From positions 145,341,053 to 145,405,052 of the forward strand of contig CM048552.1 of the NCBI GenBank assembly GCA_026413225.1: a DNA stretch of 64,000 nt, in the 5' to 3' direction. This DNA comes from Otis tarda. Lineage: Eukaryota; Chordata; Aves; Otidiformes; Otididae. The notes below the pieces were generated by a model. It was not told the DNA's origin. It made no database searches and saw only the letters and a list, made by a program, of their open reading frames with translations. The position numbers and the translations under genes were made by a program. Shown piece by piece: positions 1 to 11,200 of the stretch (position 1 is its first letter; each line of letters opens with the position of its first letter).

Positions 1-3000
1 ATTTACCATTGTTTATCTAGAAAATACAGTCATTAACTAAAAAGTAACAAGAGTTCACTAGAAATAAATCTTGTAGACAGTCTTGAATATTAAAACGCCA
101 GTATATCATATCTGCTCTTTTCTTCATGCACAAGTTTCGCAATGCCATAAATAAAATGTTGGAAACAAAGCCCTCCAATGACTTGAAGCTGGCACAGACA
201 ATGAAGTGGGAGGGGAGCCCTAAGCTACTTGTCCTCGCTACAGAGTCGCCTTCAGCACACAGGCCCGCCAAGTACGAGAGCTGGAAAGTATCGGCAAGCA
301 AAAGACGCGCTACAGATCCACAGGGTGGTAAACATAGTTTTAGGGTGCTCAAAAATGCAGCCAAGTGATGCAAAGCGCTGAAGTGATGCAAACTCACTTT
401 GGCAGCTCAAGCTTATTGAAACATTTCTGAAAGGACAACTTTGCCCTAGCAGACCCAGTGCTGGTATGTGCATCGTTTCTGTGTCATCCATCATGATGTC
501 AAGGCAAATGAGGCAATTTAAGGAACAGCAGCAAGAATTATCTGGAAAAGCGGTTTTATAGAGAAAGGTTAAAAGAGCTTAATACATACAGTTTTGTTAA
601 AGCAGAGGTAGATGGAGGCATGTCCCCAGCCAGCAAATGCTTAAATAATGCAAACCTTAAGGATGGGGAGGAAATATTTGGGCTTATATATATGGGAACC
701 AGCAGGAGTAAATGAAAAAAAGGGTGAAGAAAAACTGAGTATCAGAAAATCTTGTTGGCAGAGAAAAGCAGAGCTTGTGCAAATTTTTCAGAGGAAGTGG
801 TGGGAATTCTTTTAGTTACGTTATTTAAGAAAGAACGTGTGAAAAATATTAATAAACAAGCTATCAGGAGGAAGTCTGTACTAGCAGGAAAGTTGACTGG
901 ATGATCCAACAGCCTCCTCTCTCCCCATTTCTTTCTGTCCTTGGTTTATTTTCAAGCAATTAACCATGTACAATATTTGGTAAAAGCAAAGAGAAAGTAA
1001 CCTGGGGTACATTCACAGCAGAAATCTCAAAGCCAATTTAAGAGACTGTATTTCCCCCTGTGAGTTCCTATCCTCCCAGCAGAACCTGAGAAAGGGAGCC
1101 CACAAACATTTCTAATTTATTAAAGTGCAACATCACCTGGATTTGGTCCATCTCCCACAGAACAGGTAACCCCCTGCAAGAGAGACAAGGCTGTTCAAAC
1201 ATTTGATAATGGCTTTTGGAGTCTGACAGATAACCTCTAATGAGTACCAGCAGTTGAAGAGGTTATGGCTTCTAACTGCTCTGCTGCTCTCCCAGAAGTT
1301 TCTGCCTCCACAGCAAAGGTGGCAGGACAGAAATCATATATCTGTATTTTAGCAGTTCTGGTTCCTTGCCCAGGAGAAGCAAGTAAACTATCAATGAAGG
1401 TAACTCCCCTGGCAGTTGGAAGCTGACACTTCAGTGTGCTTAGGAGGGACATTTTAAACTACCACAGGTCAGTAAATATTGCAATCTTTAAATACGTACC
1501 TTTCCACTGAAGATAGGAAAGACTGGAGGTAGACCGATCATATCTCTTCTGGCATTAAATTTACTCCATTTTAGCAACCGTGCTAACAAAACTGACAATA
1601 GCTGCAGAATTCAGAGCACAGCTCCGCATTTTGAAGTCTTTCTGATGTATTCTCCAGTAGAACAGGGTGTTTCTTCATCTGACGAGTCAGCTGTTGAACT
1701 TTAATGTCTAAGTATTCACACAATTTCTGTTCATCAACAGAAGTATATTTCCAGAAGAACTATATTCTATGTTTCGTCATAGTTTATTATAAGGTGGGGC
1801 TTTTTTTTAGTATAGGAATTGTTTTTTAAAAAAACTGTTCAATAGGCTCCAGCAATACTGCAATATCCAAATGTTTATATGCACTGCATGCATAAACCAA
1901 GCAACTTGAAGAGCCTCAAACATGTATGAAATAATATAACCCAGATTAATTCAGAAATAAATTAACAGAATGCCTTTTGCTTTATAATTTACAGACATTG
2001 AACCATATTGTATTGTTTTTTTCCTGCACAGAAAACAGTGGGAGTTCTGGACAAAGATGAAAGGGAGAATATGTACTGCGAGCTATTTGTTTTCTACACA
2101 TCTAATAATATCTTTTGAAAAAGACATTCTGAATATAGAACAGTTAAAAACTGCCCATATTTTAATGCTGTAATGTTTAAGATTCATATACACCATAATG
2201 GTAGGACTCACAGTTGTTCTCTCATTTATATTATGGCCTTTTTTTTTCTTAATAACCCAGTTGGCATTTCCATTTTTACTCCGAGGCAGATTTTGCCATC
2301 CTTACATCTTAGTTTCATTAGAATTCAAATTCATTTTAGTGGGTAGGATGCTCTACAGCATGAATTAGAATGAGAAAGTCTGGCTGCTAAGTTGTGCAAC
2401 ACTGGATTTGAAATATGAGAAATAGAAAATACCTGACTTTTTTCCCAGAAAAGTAATGCATGTACAGCAGAACAAGGTAAAATTTATTACAGGGTCCACT
2501 GTAATAAAGAAGCAGCACTAACTGCTGTTTGTCTTTCTGAGTTCTTTAGTTAGATTTGATTGCGCTCTTTGATGTACATACCTATCCCCCACAGAAGTCA
2601 ACATGTGGGCTTCTGCATACAGTGGTGATCAGGTTTCATATTTACTGTGATCTGGCTGGTTCTGAAAACTGTGAACAGAGACTCATGCTCCTAAGTCACT
2701 GATTCATGGATGTCCTTTTTCAATGCAGTGGTCAAAAGATTATGAAAGTTTGAAAGATTAGTAATTACACAGAAGCCTTTAGCTTTATTCCTCACACATC
2801 TTCTAGAAATGATCACTGTTGCCAGGGAAGGCTTCAACTCTCTAACTTTCCATTTCTCCGTTGAAAATAAACCTAGTTGATGCTGTGGCCATAGTTCAGC
2901 AAAACAACAGTATCCAGAATTTCCAAGTATCTTTGGGGTGTTCTGACAATAAAGAACAGTGTATGTTACGATTGTGTAAGAGCTATAATAAATGTTACTA

Positions 3001-3511
3001 TTTTTAGTTAGGCTGTGCATTAGTCCCTTACAGATTCTGGATCTATTACACTATCCAAATCTATTATGCTGTTATGACAGCTAAAATTCAACCACGTGCT
3101 CAAGCACTTCAAATGCAATGTAACACGTTGATCACATAGGGAAGTGAATAATTAAGGTACAGAGCATGGGTGCACACTTTTTACTTTAAAAAGCTAAGCT
3201 AGTTCATCAGTGAACAGAGACAATTTGTACTACAGACTTTTCCCTCTGCCACTTTACCCAAGATGACTTTGGCAGTACCAGTTCTGATCTTGGACAGTCA
3301 GTATCCAGAGCAAGCTACAGCTGCTGTTCACATCTCTTATTGGCAGCCTTGCCACACCACATGGCTGGTGTCACAGCTCCTTTCAACATTAGTGAAATGT
3401 ACCCATTTGCCAGTGCAACCTTGCATTAACTTGACAGATATGCAACCTTATACTTGTAACAACATGCGTTCTCCACACTGCAAGTTTTCTTCATGCATTT
3501 CAGAAAGGCCC
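1..3511. other. Upstream flank, no supported gene
   Basis: This is AT-rich sequence left of the TMEM131 promoter. Several open frames of 70-126 codons exist on both strands, but none shows a recognisable domain, convincing splice sites or similarity I can name. The first 400 bases are somewhat richer in CpG than the rest and are open on both strands. In mammals the neighbour on this side of TMEM131 is VWA3B, but I see nothing here I can assign to it. Confidence 0.6.
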
Positions 3512-4165
3512 TATAGAATCATACAATAGTTTGGGTTGGAAGGGACCTTTAAAGGTCACCTAGTCCAACACCCCTGCAAGAAGCAGGGACATCCCCAACT
3601 AGATCAGGTTGCCCAGAGCCCCATCCAATCTGGCCTTGAATCTTTCCAGGGATGGGCCATCTACCACCTCTCTGGGCAACCTGTTCCAGTGTGCTACCAC
3701 CCTCATTGTAAAAATCTTCTTCCTTGTATCAAGCCTGAATCTACCTCCTGTTTTAAAACCATTACTCTTCATCCTGTTGCAACAGGCCTTGTCAGAAAGT
3801 TTCTCCCTGTCTTTCTTATAAGCCCCCTTTAGGTACTGGAAGGCCGCTATAAGGTCTCCCTGGAGCCTCCTCTTCTCCAGGCTGAACAGCCCCAACTCTC
3901 TCAGTCTGTCCGCACAGGAGAGGTGCTCCAGCCCTCTGATCATCTTTGTGGCCTCCTCTGGACCCTCTCCAGCTGGTCCGCATCCTTCTTCTGTTAGGGG
4001 CTCCAGAACTGGACACAGTACTCCAGGTGGGGTCTCACAAGAGCAGAGTGGAGGGGCAGAATCACCTCCCTCAATCTGCTGGCCACGCTCCTTTTGGAGC
4101 AGCCCAGGATGCGGTTGGCTTTCTGGGCTGCAAGTGCACATTGCCAGCTCATGTTGAGCTGCGGC
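3512..4165 (-). mobile_element. CR1 LINE, 5'-truncated 3' fragment
   Basis: Read on the - strand, this encodes the C-terminal end of CR1 ORF2: a [15 protein letters not shown] segment, then [16 protein letters not shown], then FRLDTRKKIFTMRVV and HWNRLPREVV, ending in FKARLDGALGNLI. The + strand begins with the typical reversed CR1 tail (tagaatcata, then gtttgggttggaagggacct). The right boundary is approximate, where CR1-like sequence gives way near the CpG island. The segment around 4000-4050 is read in a shifted frame, so the coding part is broken. It is a truncated, non-autonomous copy next to the TMEM131 promoter. Confidence 0.9.
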
Positions 4166-4589
4166 CACCCGTGTCACTGAAACAAATGGTGACAGGTCGA
4201 TGTCTTTCAACAGCGGTATCCCGCCCTTGCCGTAGCACAGGCCCACACACTACGCCTCAGGCACGCAATACCTCGCTGGCGAGGGTGCTGCCGCGGACAG
4301 GCTCTGCCCGGCAGCGTGGGGGGGCGGTGGATCCCCTCCCCGGGATGGCTACCGACACCCCTGCCCCGCAACCTCGCGGGGCCTCCAGCAACGCAGCCGC
4401 GGGGCGGAAAGCAGAGGCATAGGAAAAAATACACAAACACCGGCGAGTAACACCCCCCACCCCGACCCCGTTGCCCTCGGGGCCACCGCTCCGCCCCGCC
4501 AGCGAGGCCGCCGGGCGCGGCGCCCAGACCGACCCGCCCACTGCCGCAGCGGGTCCGCGCCTCCCAGCCCTCCGCACAGTCACCCTCTC

Positions 4590-4603
4590 GCCACCATCTT
4601 GAC
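4590..4603 (-). promoter_or_regulatory. YY1-like site
   Basis: GCCACCATCTTGAC is, on the - strand, GTCAAGATGGTGGC, close to the YY1 consensus AAGATGGCGGC with one change. YY1 sites of this type are common near starts of TATA-less CpG-island promoters. This one lies in the left lobe, about 540 bases upstream of the start codon. It could belong to an upstream or divergent initiation site. Binding is inferred. Confidence 0.4.
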
Positions 4604-5029
4604 TGTGGGCAGGAGAAGCCCCTACGCCCTCCGCAGGGAAACAATGAGAGCGACACCTCATCTCTTCAAGAAACCGAGAGAGTGCTACAGAGGAACCCAC
4701 CAGGTTCTACTAGGAACAGGCAGTACCTGCAGAAGACCTAAAGTCACATCTGAAAAAATACCAAAGCAAACCAACCCGCTCCCCGCACTCTTTGCCCAGG
4801 ACACGGGAAAAAGGGAGCTTGCCCGTACTTAAAATGGCACCTGCTTCCGTCCTCGCCTGGTAAACCACCGCCCTCAGGCAGGGGGCGGGGCGGCAGCAGG
4901 TACGCGCCTCTGCCTGTGTCTGCGCGCGCGCCCGTACAACGTCCCCGCGGGCGACCCCCGCCCCGTGACACACGCGTCCAGAGACGCAGCGCGCTGCGGG
5001 GCGCCCGCCCCCTCCATTTTCCCTCGGCC

Positions 5030-5071
5030 CGGCCCCGCCCCGCCCCCTTCCCCCGCCCCGCCCCTCCCCGA
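5030..5071 (+). promoter_or_regulatory. Cluster of GC boxes (Sp/KLF)
   Basis: Several copies of CCCCGCCCC or CCGCCCC occur in a row about 70-110 bases before the start codon. These are the - strand form of the Sp1/KLF GC box. Their density and position suggest a core-promoter role for TMEM131. Binding is not proven by sequence alone. Confidence 0.6.
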
Positions 5072-5138
5072 GCTCCTCCGCGCGCGCGCCGCGGCCCGGC
5101 CGGAGAGACGGCGGACCCGCACCGGCTGCGGCAGCGCG

Positions 5139-5274
5139 ATGACGGCGCGGCGGGAGGCGGCGGCGCCCGGCTGCCCCGGCTCCCCCTTCCTTCGCGCCGG
5201 CAGCTGGGCGGCTGCCTGGCGGGGCGCCTTGGCCCTGGCGGTGCTCCTCCACACGGCCCGGGCCGAGAAGGAAG
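5139..5274 (+). CDS. TMEM131: TMEM131 exon 1 (coding part)
   Basis: Codes for residues 1-45 plus one base (phase 1). The start is the first in-frame ATG I see; it has G at -3, a reasonable Kozak context. The open frame continues upstream to about 4965 without an ATG. The leader is GC-rich and Ala/Arg/Gly-rich and is the least conserved part of the family. It is followed by a hydrophobic core (ALALAVLLH) and the conserved ARAEKE end. The donor is GTGAGA at 5275. Confidence 0.93.
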
Positions 5275-8200
5275 GTGAGACCCAGATTTCCCTTCCTTTC
5301 TTGTCCTTCCTCCTCTTCCTCTTCCTCTGGCGGCGGTTGCGGGGTTGCTAGCGGCTGCGGCCCGCGGGCTCCCCGGCGGCGTGGGGGTGGGGGGGGAGCG
5401 GCTGGTGAGGTTCCCAGCCTCGGCGGGGCCCGCCGGGTCCCGCTGCCCGCCGGGCGGCTGCGGCGCGGGGAGGCGCTGAAGCTGTCCCGTGTCGTCGTCG
5501 TCCCCACGGCGGCTGCCGGGTCTGTGTGTGTGTGTGTATGGTGGCGGGGGGAGCCGTGACGTGGAGGCCGACTTGGGGTTTATCCTCCCTGACAGCGCCG
5601 GGGATGGAGCTGGAGCTGCCCTTTAAGAAGAAGAAGGGGGGGGGGGAAGGAAAAAAAAAAAGGAAAAAGACTTTCTCGCCTTGAGCTGGTTTCCCTGCGG
5701 CAGGCTTCCAGCAGGAGACCGAGCCAAGCCAAACAGACGGGCAAACCTGCCTGACACAGGGCAGAAATGCCCGCTCGGAGGTGACAGCGGGACCCCCTTC
5801 GCCTCCCCGAACTTTTGACAGGTGCCTGACTCCTTGGTGAAGTCTGTGGCGTTTTCTCACCAACTTTCGTGAGAGTCAGACGGGGACTTTTTTAACTTCG
5901 AGTGTCTTTGATTTTGGCGCATTGTCTTTTCATTGTGGTTTAACAAGGAAAAAAAAAAAAAAAGAAGAGCCCGGAGCGAAACACCTAAGCATATTCTGTA
6001 GCGTTGCTGGGAATGGCTTTTAAGCACTTCCAAGGTGCAGACTCATGCTCTGCTTAAAAGTGTGGTTGTGTGGCAGCGTTAAAAAGCAGCAAATAAATGT
6101 GGTGTGTTACAGAAGTAGGCGAAACAGATTTACTTTGGCTGACACGAGAATTTACTTTTCAGGCGACTTGCTGAGTTGGAGGAGGGTGTATTGGAAGGAG
6201 ATTGAAGTGTATCAGCCCAGATGAGGTTTGAGAGAATGAAATAGAATAAGAATAAAAAAAAGAATAAGAAGGGTATGGAATAGGATTTAGTGAGGAGGCT
6301 GTAATCATATCTCTAGATCAGACTTGAGGGAAGAAATGCATCCTAATAGTGCATATATCAGAATACGTATAGGTATGCCTTTCGTTTTCTAATGAACGGC
6401 TCAATTTGAGCAATTTCCTCGTAACTTGTTTATACAAATATAATGATGTTGATAGTAAGATGATAATAAAAAAAAAACAATTGAATTTGGGTCACAGCCA
6501 CTCTTGTTGGCTTGACTTTGTCTTCAGAGAGTTTAACATTTAGAAGGCAGTGTGAAGAAGATACAGTATCTTTAGAGTGATGAGGATTTGTAAGTCTATC
6601 AGTTCAGTCTGTAGTGTCTTGAGGTACTAGAAAAGTTCAAATGCTTCAGAAAAACCTATTTTTTAACTCTTCTTTTGATTGCATTCCTTTACTGATAGCT
6701 TGTATGAGTTTATAAGCTTTATCAGTGATGTCATGTACCAGTGTGATGGAATTGATTCGTGCCCTAAAAGTTATGGCAGCTGGGGCCATGGTCTAGCTTT
6801 GTTCATTTGCAGAGAAGATATTGTTTTTTTCTGTATGGACTTCCTTGGTGTTCCTGGATAAACAGACAGGTGTAGATTCACAAAGCTTGAATGGATGTGA
6901 TTGAAGTCCTTCAAGAAAATGGAATCATTTGTACTGGTACCATTTCCTTCTCTTGATACAGTCTATTAATTAAAAGTTATCCCAGCAACACTTCTGTCAT
7001 TTTTCAAAAAGTGAATTTGATTCTCATACTTTTAAAAGTATGAGATTCTTTAAAGATTCTTTTTAAAGTCTTTTCTGATTTCTGACACTCATTTTTCTCC
7101 CCAAGATTTCTGCTGAGTGGTGCATTTAAGCTTACTAATAAGTCTTTGTTTGGTGTTTTGAGTTACATTGTTGTTGTGGGGTTTTTTTTAATTAGTCTTT
7201 TTATGGATTCCTTAGAAGAATTTGTTGATAATCAGCATTTGTGAATCATGCATTGAAAACTGTTGTCTTGGAGTCTTCCTTTTGCTGAGAGCAGTGCCTG
7301 TTTATAGCCCTGGATAAAAGAATGATGGAGTTTTAAAGCAAGACAAAGTTGAATACTGACTTGTGAGATCCAGTCTCACTGACCTTAAAATTACAATCTA
7401 AGTGCCAGTTTGCAAGGGGCAGTAACTCAGCACAGTTGAGGAAGGACCGGCTTGGACAGCGGGCCTTTCGACCGAGATAGGAGCACAAAATGAAAGGGTA
7501 GTTCAGAAGAAAGGAGAGGAGAGTATTTCAGACTCTATCCTTCAGCGCCTTAGCTTCTACCAGGTTGTGTCAAGTTAAACATAGCAAGACACAGTTTAAA
7601 AAAAAATAATCTGGAAGTAAGGAAATAGTTAGGAATATCCATTCTGTCCCTCAAATGTGAACATACATGTTTCGCTACAGCTGCAGGAAGGAAGCTGTGG
7701 AGAGGAATTGGAACTGAGGTTTTGTGTTTTTGCTCCTGTATTTTTTTTCTACACTGCTGAGTCAAAGGTGACTGTAGTAAGGCACAGTGCAGTATATATA
7801 CCAGGGAGGTTGTTAGAGAAAAAAAAAATTGATAGAAGCAAGTGTTCAGATAAATGATAGGAGTGAGAGAATAGATCAGAATATCACAAAATAAACTGAA
7901 AAATGAAGATGGAGAACACTATTTTCTTCTTACCTTGTATGTACAGTAGGAGAAATGGGGAAAGATGGAGCTGATGCACAGAAGAGTAATGCTGGCTTCA
8001 TGCTCCTGTGGAGCAGCAAGCAGTTCTTTATGGAGCTGTCATGAGTAGGAAGAAGATTGGTGCTGGAGTATTCCAGGTTAACATGACAGCTTCTAGTCCC
8101 CAGTCTTAGTTAAAGAGTTTGAGGGTAAAAATGTAACATAAACAGCTTTGCCATTTGTCTAGCAGCAAAAAGCAAAACTGAATTCCTTTGTGTATACAAG

Positions 8201-11200
8201 CTGTAAATCAAACTCCTGGGGAACAGTGATATTGCTGTACACTCTCTCTGTGCTAGAGAAACAGAATTTGTTTTAAGTATCTGGTATCTGAACAAATATG
8301 AGAGCAGAGAAAACTACATGTGGACCAGCCAAGACAACATAACCATCAGTTTCAGACAAAACACTGATGTGTGATTTTTTTTTCCTTTTTTTTTTTTTTT
8401 TTTTTTAAAAAATGAGCTGAGTCTTCAGTGCCCATATATTGCTGAAGAATGAGTAAGACTGAGAAGGTTGTAAAATTTTTTGTTTGTGTTTTTTTTTTTT
8501 TTTTTTTTACTTAGGAAATCTGTGAACCCATACCAAAAGAATGACATGGCAGCAAAAAAAAAAAAAACAAAACAGAACACTACATTCAGTCTCAAAGAGC
8601 CTCCTGCCAGTTAGGAGGGGCAAAAATTGCATAACAGTTTCTTTTGCAAATACATGTGATTTTCTGTATTTTTATAGGCTCATCCTTTCCTAGTGTAACT
8701 TTCACATTCTGTATTGCCACATGGATTGAGGACAACTTTCAGTTTATGTTTGAGTATGGGCAGGTTTTATTTTGGGTTTTGTTTGTTTTGGCATTTTTTT
8801 ATTATTATTATTTTTTAATTGTTGGGTTTTTTGCAGGGAACGCACCACAGCCTTCTGGGTTTCAGGTTGAAGGAAGTCATAGTAATGCCATTAAGCCCCA
8901 TGGCCAGTAAAATGTTTTGAAGACAAATGTCTAACATCAGCGTGCTTTTTCACCTGACAACTGTTTTGTGTTTGTTCCTTTATTTATTTTGATGTATATA
9001 TTTTTTTAAAAAAAAATCTTCATTTTATACAACAGCAGTGATTTTTTTTTTTTTTAATCACTTTATATTTGGTCAGCTGACTGAAAGCCTGTTGAGACTG
9101 TTTTGATAGTTCTCTTACCTACCCACCTGCTCAGAAGATTGGTGCAATTAGAGCAAGGTTGATGTTTAGGCTAGGTTCGATCCCTAACTGTAATTTTTGA
9201 AGTTACATCTTCCTACTGGATCTGGGAAAAAATTCTGTTTAAACATCTATGATCTGATACCAGACAGGTCAGTGAAAATGCGGACTGTTCTTTTTTTTTT
9301 TTTTTTCCTAAAACTTGACATATTCTCTGCTAACATCCTATAAACTAAGGTAGTTACTGAGTGTGAATAATAGCTAAAGTAATCACAGAAGAGTTGAAAG
9401 GAGGTGTTGTCGTTAGAACAGTGCACTGGGATGTTGGAGTTCTTGTTCCAATTTGTCGTTCTGTCTAATCTCAGGCAAGTAGCTCTTCCTTTTTGCTTTT
9501 TACCAATATCTAAAATGGCAATCCAGGATACTTCATATGACTGTAGAAAGTACACTAATCATGGAAGGTGATGTGGAAGAAAGCTTGTATGTTTAAAACA
9601 ACTTTATAAAAAACTCTTCACATATACAGTTTGTTTGTGATATCCTGCTGTTGGAACTAATATAAAGCATGCTATCATTTATTTTAATGCCAATGTTTTG
9701 ATCCTGACTTAAATCAAAATGTGATCCATAAAGAATGACCTCAGCCAAACTGAAAACACTCTTAACAGCTGAAGTAGCTCATCAAAATCATTCACAGTGT
9801 GAGGAAAACACAGTGAATAAAAATTGACCATGTTGTCGCTGTGTTTTTGAAGCTTAAGGGTGGGTGAGCTGATTAGGCTTGCACTGTGTCTTTGCTCTCG
9901 TGAATGATAAATATTAACCTGTGCTTGGACTGAAAGGTCCCATACTTATCTGCAGAATCTTTGGGCTAAATTAAATATATGGAAAAAACGTAATGCAATG
10001 AACGGGAAGTTGAGACCCCGTGTTCTCCATGACCTTCTGTATAATCTCGAAATGGTTGCTCTTCCCTCTTCCCTCCTCTGCATCTCTTCTCCTTCACCAG
10101 TGTCCTGTTATATTGCCGGTGTGAGGCAGGCTGAGGTACCCTCATGTGTAGAGGTCGATGGAAGGATAGAGTGCTGCAGTTCGGGGCCTTGGATTGTAAA
10201 CTCTTGAAGGAACTTGCTATGTTATTTGTGTAGCGCCTAACATGATGAAGCCCCTCCAGAGTTTGCAGAGTAGACATTGCTTTATTTAAAGCTTTCAGTT
10301 GTGATTTTTTTTAAGTGATTGCCAGTATTGCAATATGGGTTACTTGGAGTCCTTTAAATACACTTGTGCATGTTAACATTTCAGCTGTTCGCAGTAAAGC
10401 TTGGATGCTTGCCGTGTGACATTTTATTTCAAAACCTACCCAGTTTTGCTCTGCTTAAAGCAATACATGTTATGATTCCATAGTGTGATTTACTAAGTTT
10501 GTGAGTATAAAGAGTATTTCAGGCTGTAAACTTGGTAAGTCACCTGGGAATTTGACACTGAATGATGGATGTTGTGGTTGATGCATAACCAGCAGTAAAA
10601 GTTGTGTGACTGAAGCACAGGCTAGAACCAGTTTGGTTTGTTCCTGTGTTTGTGGGTTCCGCAAGAATAAAAGTCAATAAAGATCCGTTCTATTTCTGTT
10701 GCTGGTAACTGCCGTCCAGTGTGGTGCTTCTGACTTCGTCAGTCTATGGCGTGAACTTACCTGGGTGTGTAACAGGACCTGTGAAAATGTGTCCTTTTTT
10801 TTTGTTTGTTTGTTTCTTTTTTTTTTTTTTTTCCCCTCTCCCTCTAAAATACAGCATTTGAAGTAAGTCTTTACTCTTCATGGTAATAAGTGGGTGTACT
10901 CAGAACTGGACTGGGTAATAACTTGAGCAGCCTGCTCTGCCTCTGACTGTGCAGCTGGACTGGAGGTCTGGGGTCACTTCCAGCCTGCGTTATCCTGTGG
11001 TTCCAAAAGCTGAGCTCACCAGGTACTTATTACAGAAGCAATTAATTGATCCATTCACTTCTGGTAATTACCAAATTTGAGTTTCTACTACAGTGATTTT
11101 AAAAATCCTTTCTGTTTTTTTCTAAAAATTGATGCTACTATTTCAGCATTTTTAATTAGATAAGATAGAGGATGCAGAATTTCTTGTTGCATAGGGAGTG

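Larger units (their letters stand above)
4190..5550 (+). promoter_or_regulatory. CpG island promoter of TMEM131
   Basis: GC content and CpG density rise sharply over the AT-rich surroundings. There are two dense lobes, roughly 4290-4600 and 4840-5540, with a less CpG-rich dip between them. The right lobe contains the start codon and exon 1. No TATA box lies at the expected distance before the start, which fits a broadly expressed gene with dispersed initiation. The transcription start site cannot be fixed from sequence, but the run of GC boxes suggests a 5' UTR of about 50-200 bases. Edges are estimated by eye. Confidence 0.85.

Noticed and set aside
1237..1452. 71-codon - strand frame with balanced composition
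   Set aside because: No recognised protein and no clear splice sites; cannot be tied to VWA3B or another neighbour.
2691..3020. 109-codon - strand frame upstream of the promoter
   Set aside because: No domain or supporting context.
4207..4700. Two overlapping ~148-codon - strand frames in the left lobe
   Set aside because: Composition-driven open frames; no recognised family, and two frames are open at once.
4710..5507. 265-codon open frame on the - strand across the promoter
   Set aside because: It is Pro/Arg/Gly/Ala-rich, a usual by-product of a CpG island, and lies antisense to exon 1 with no domain.
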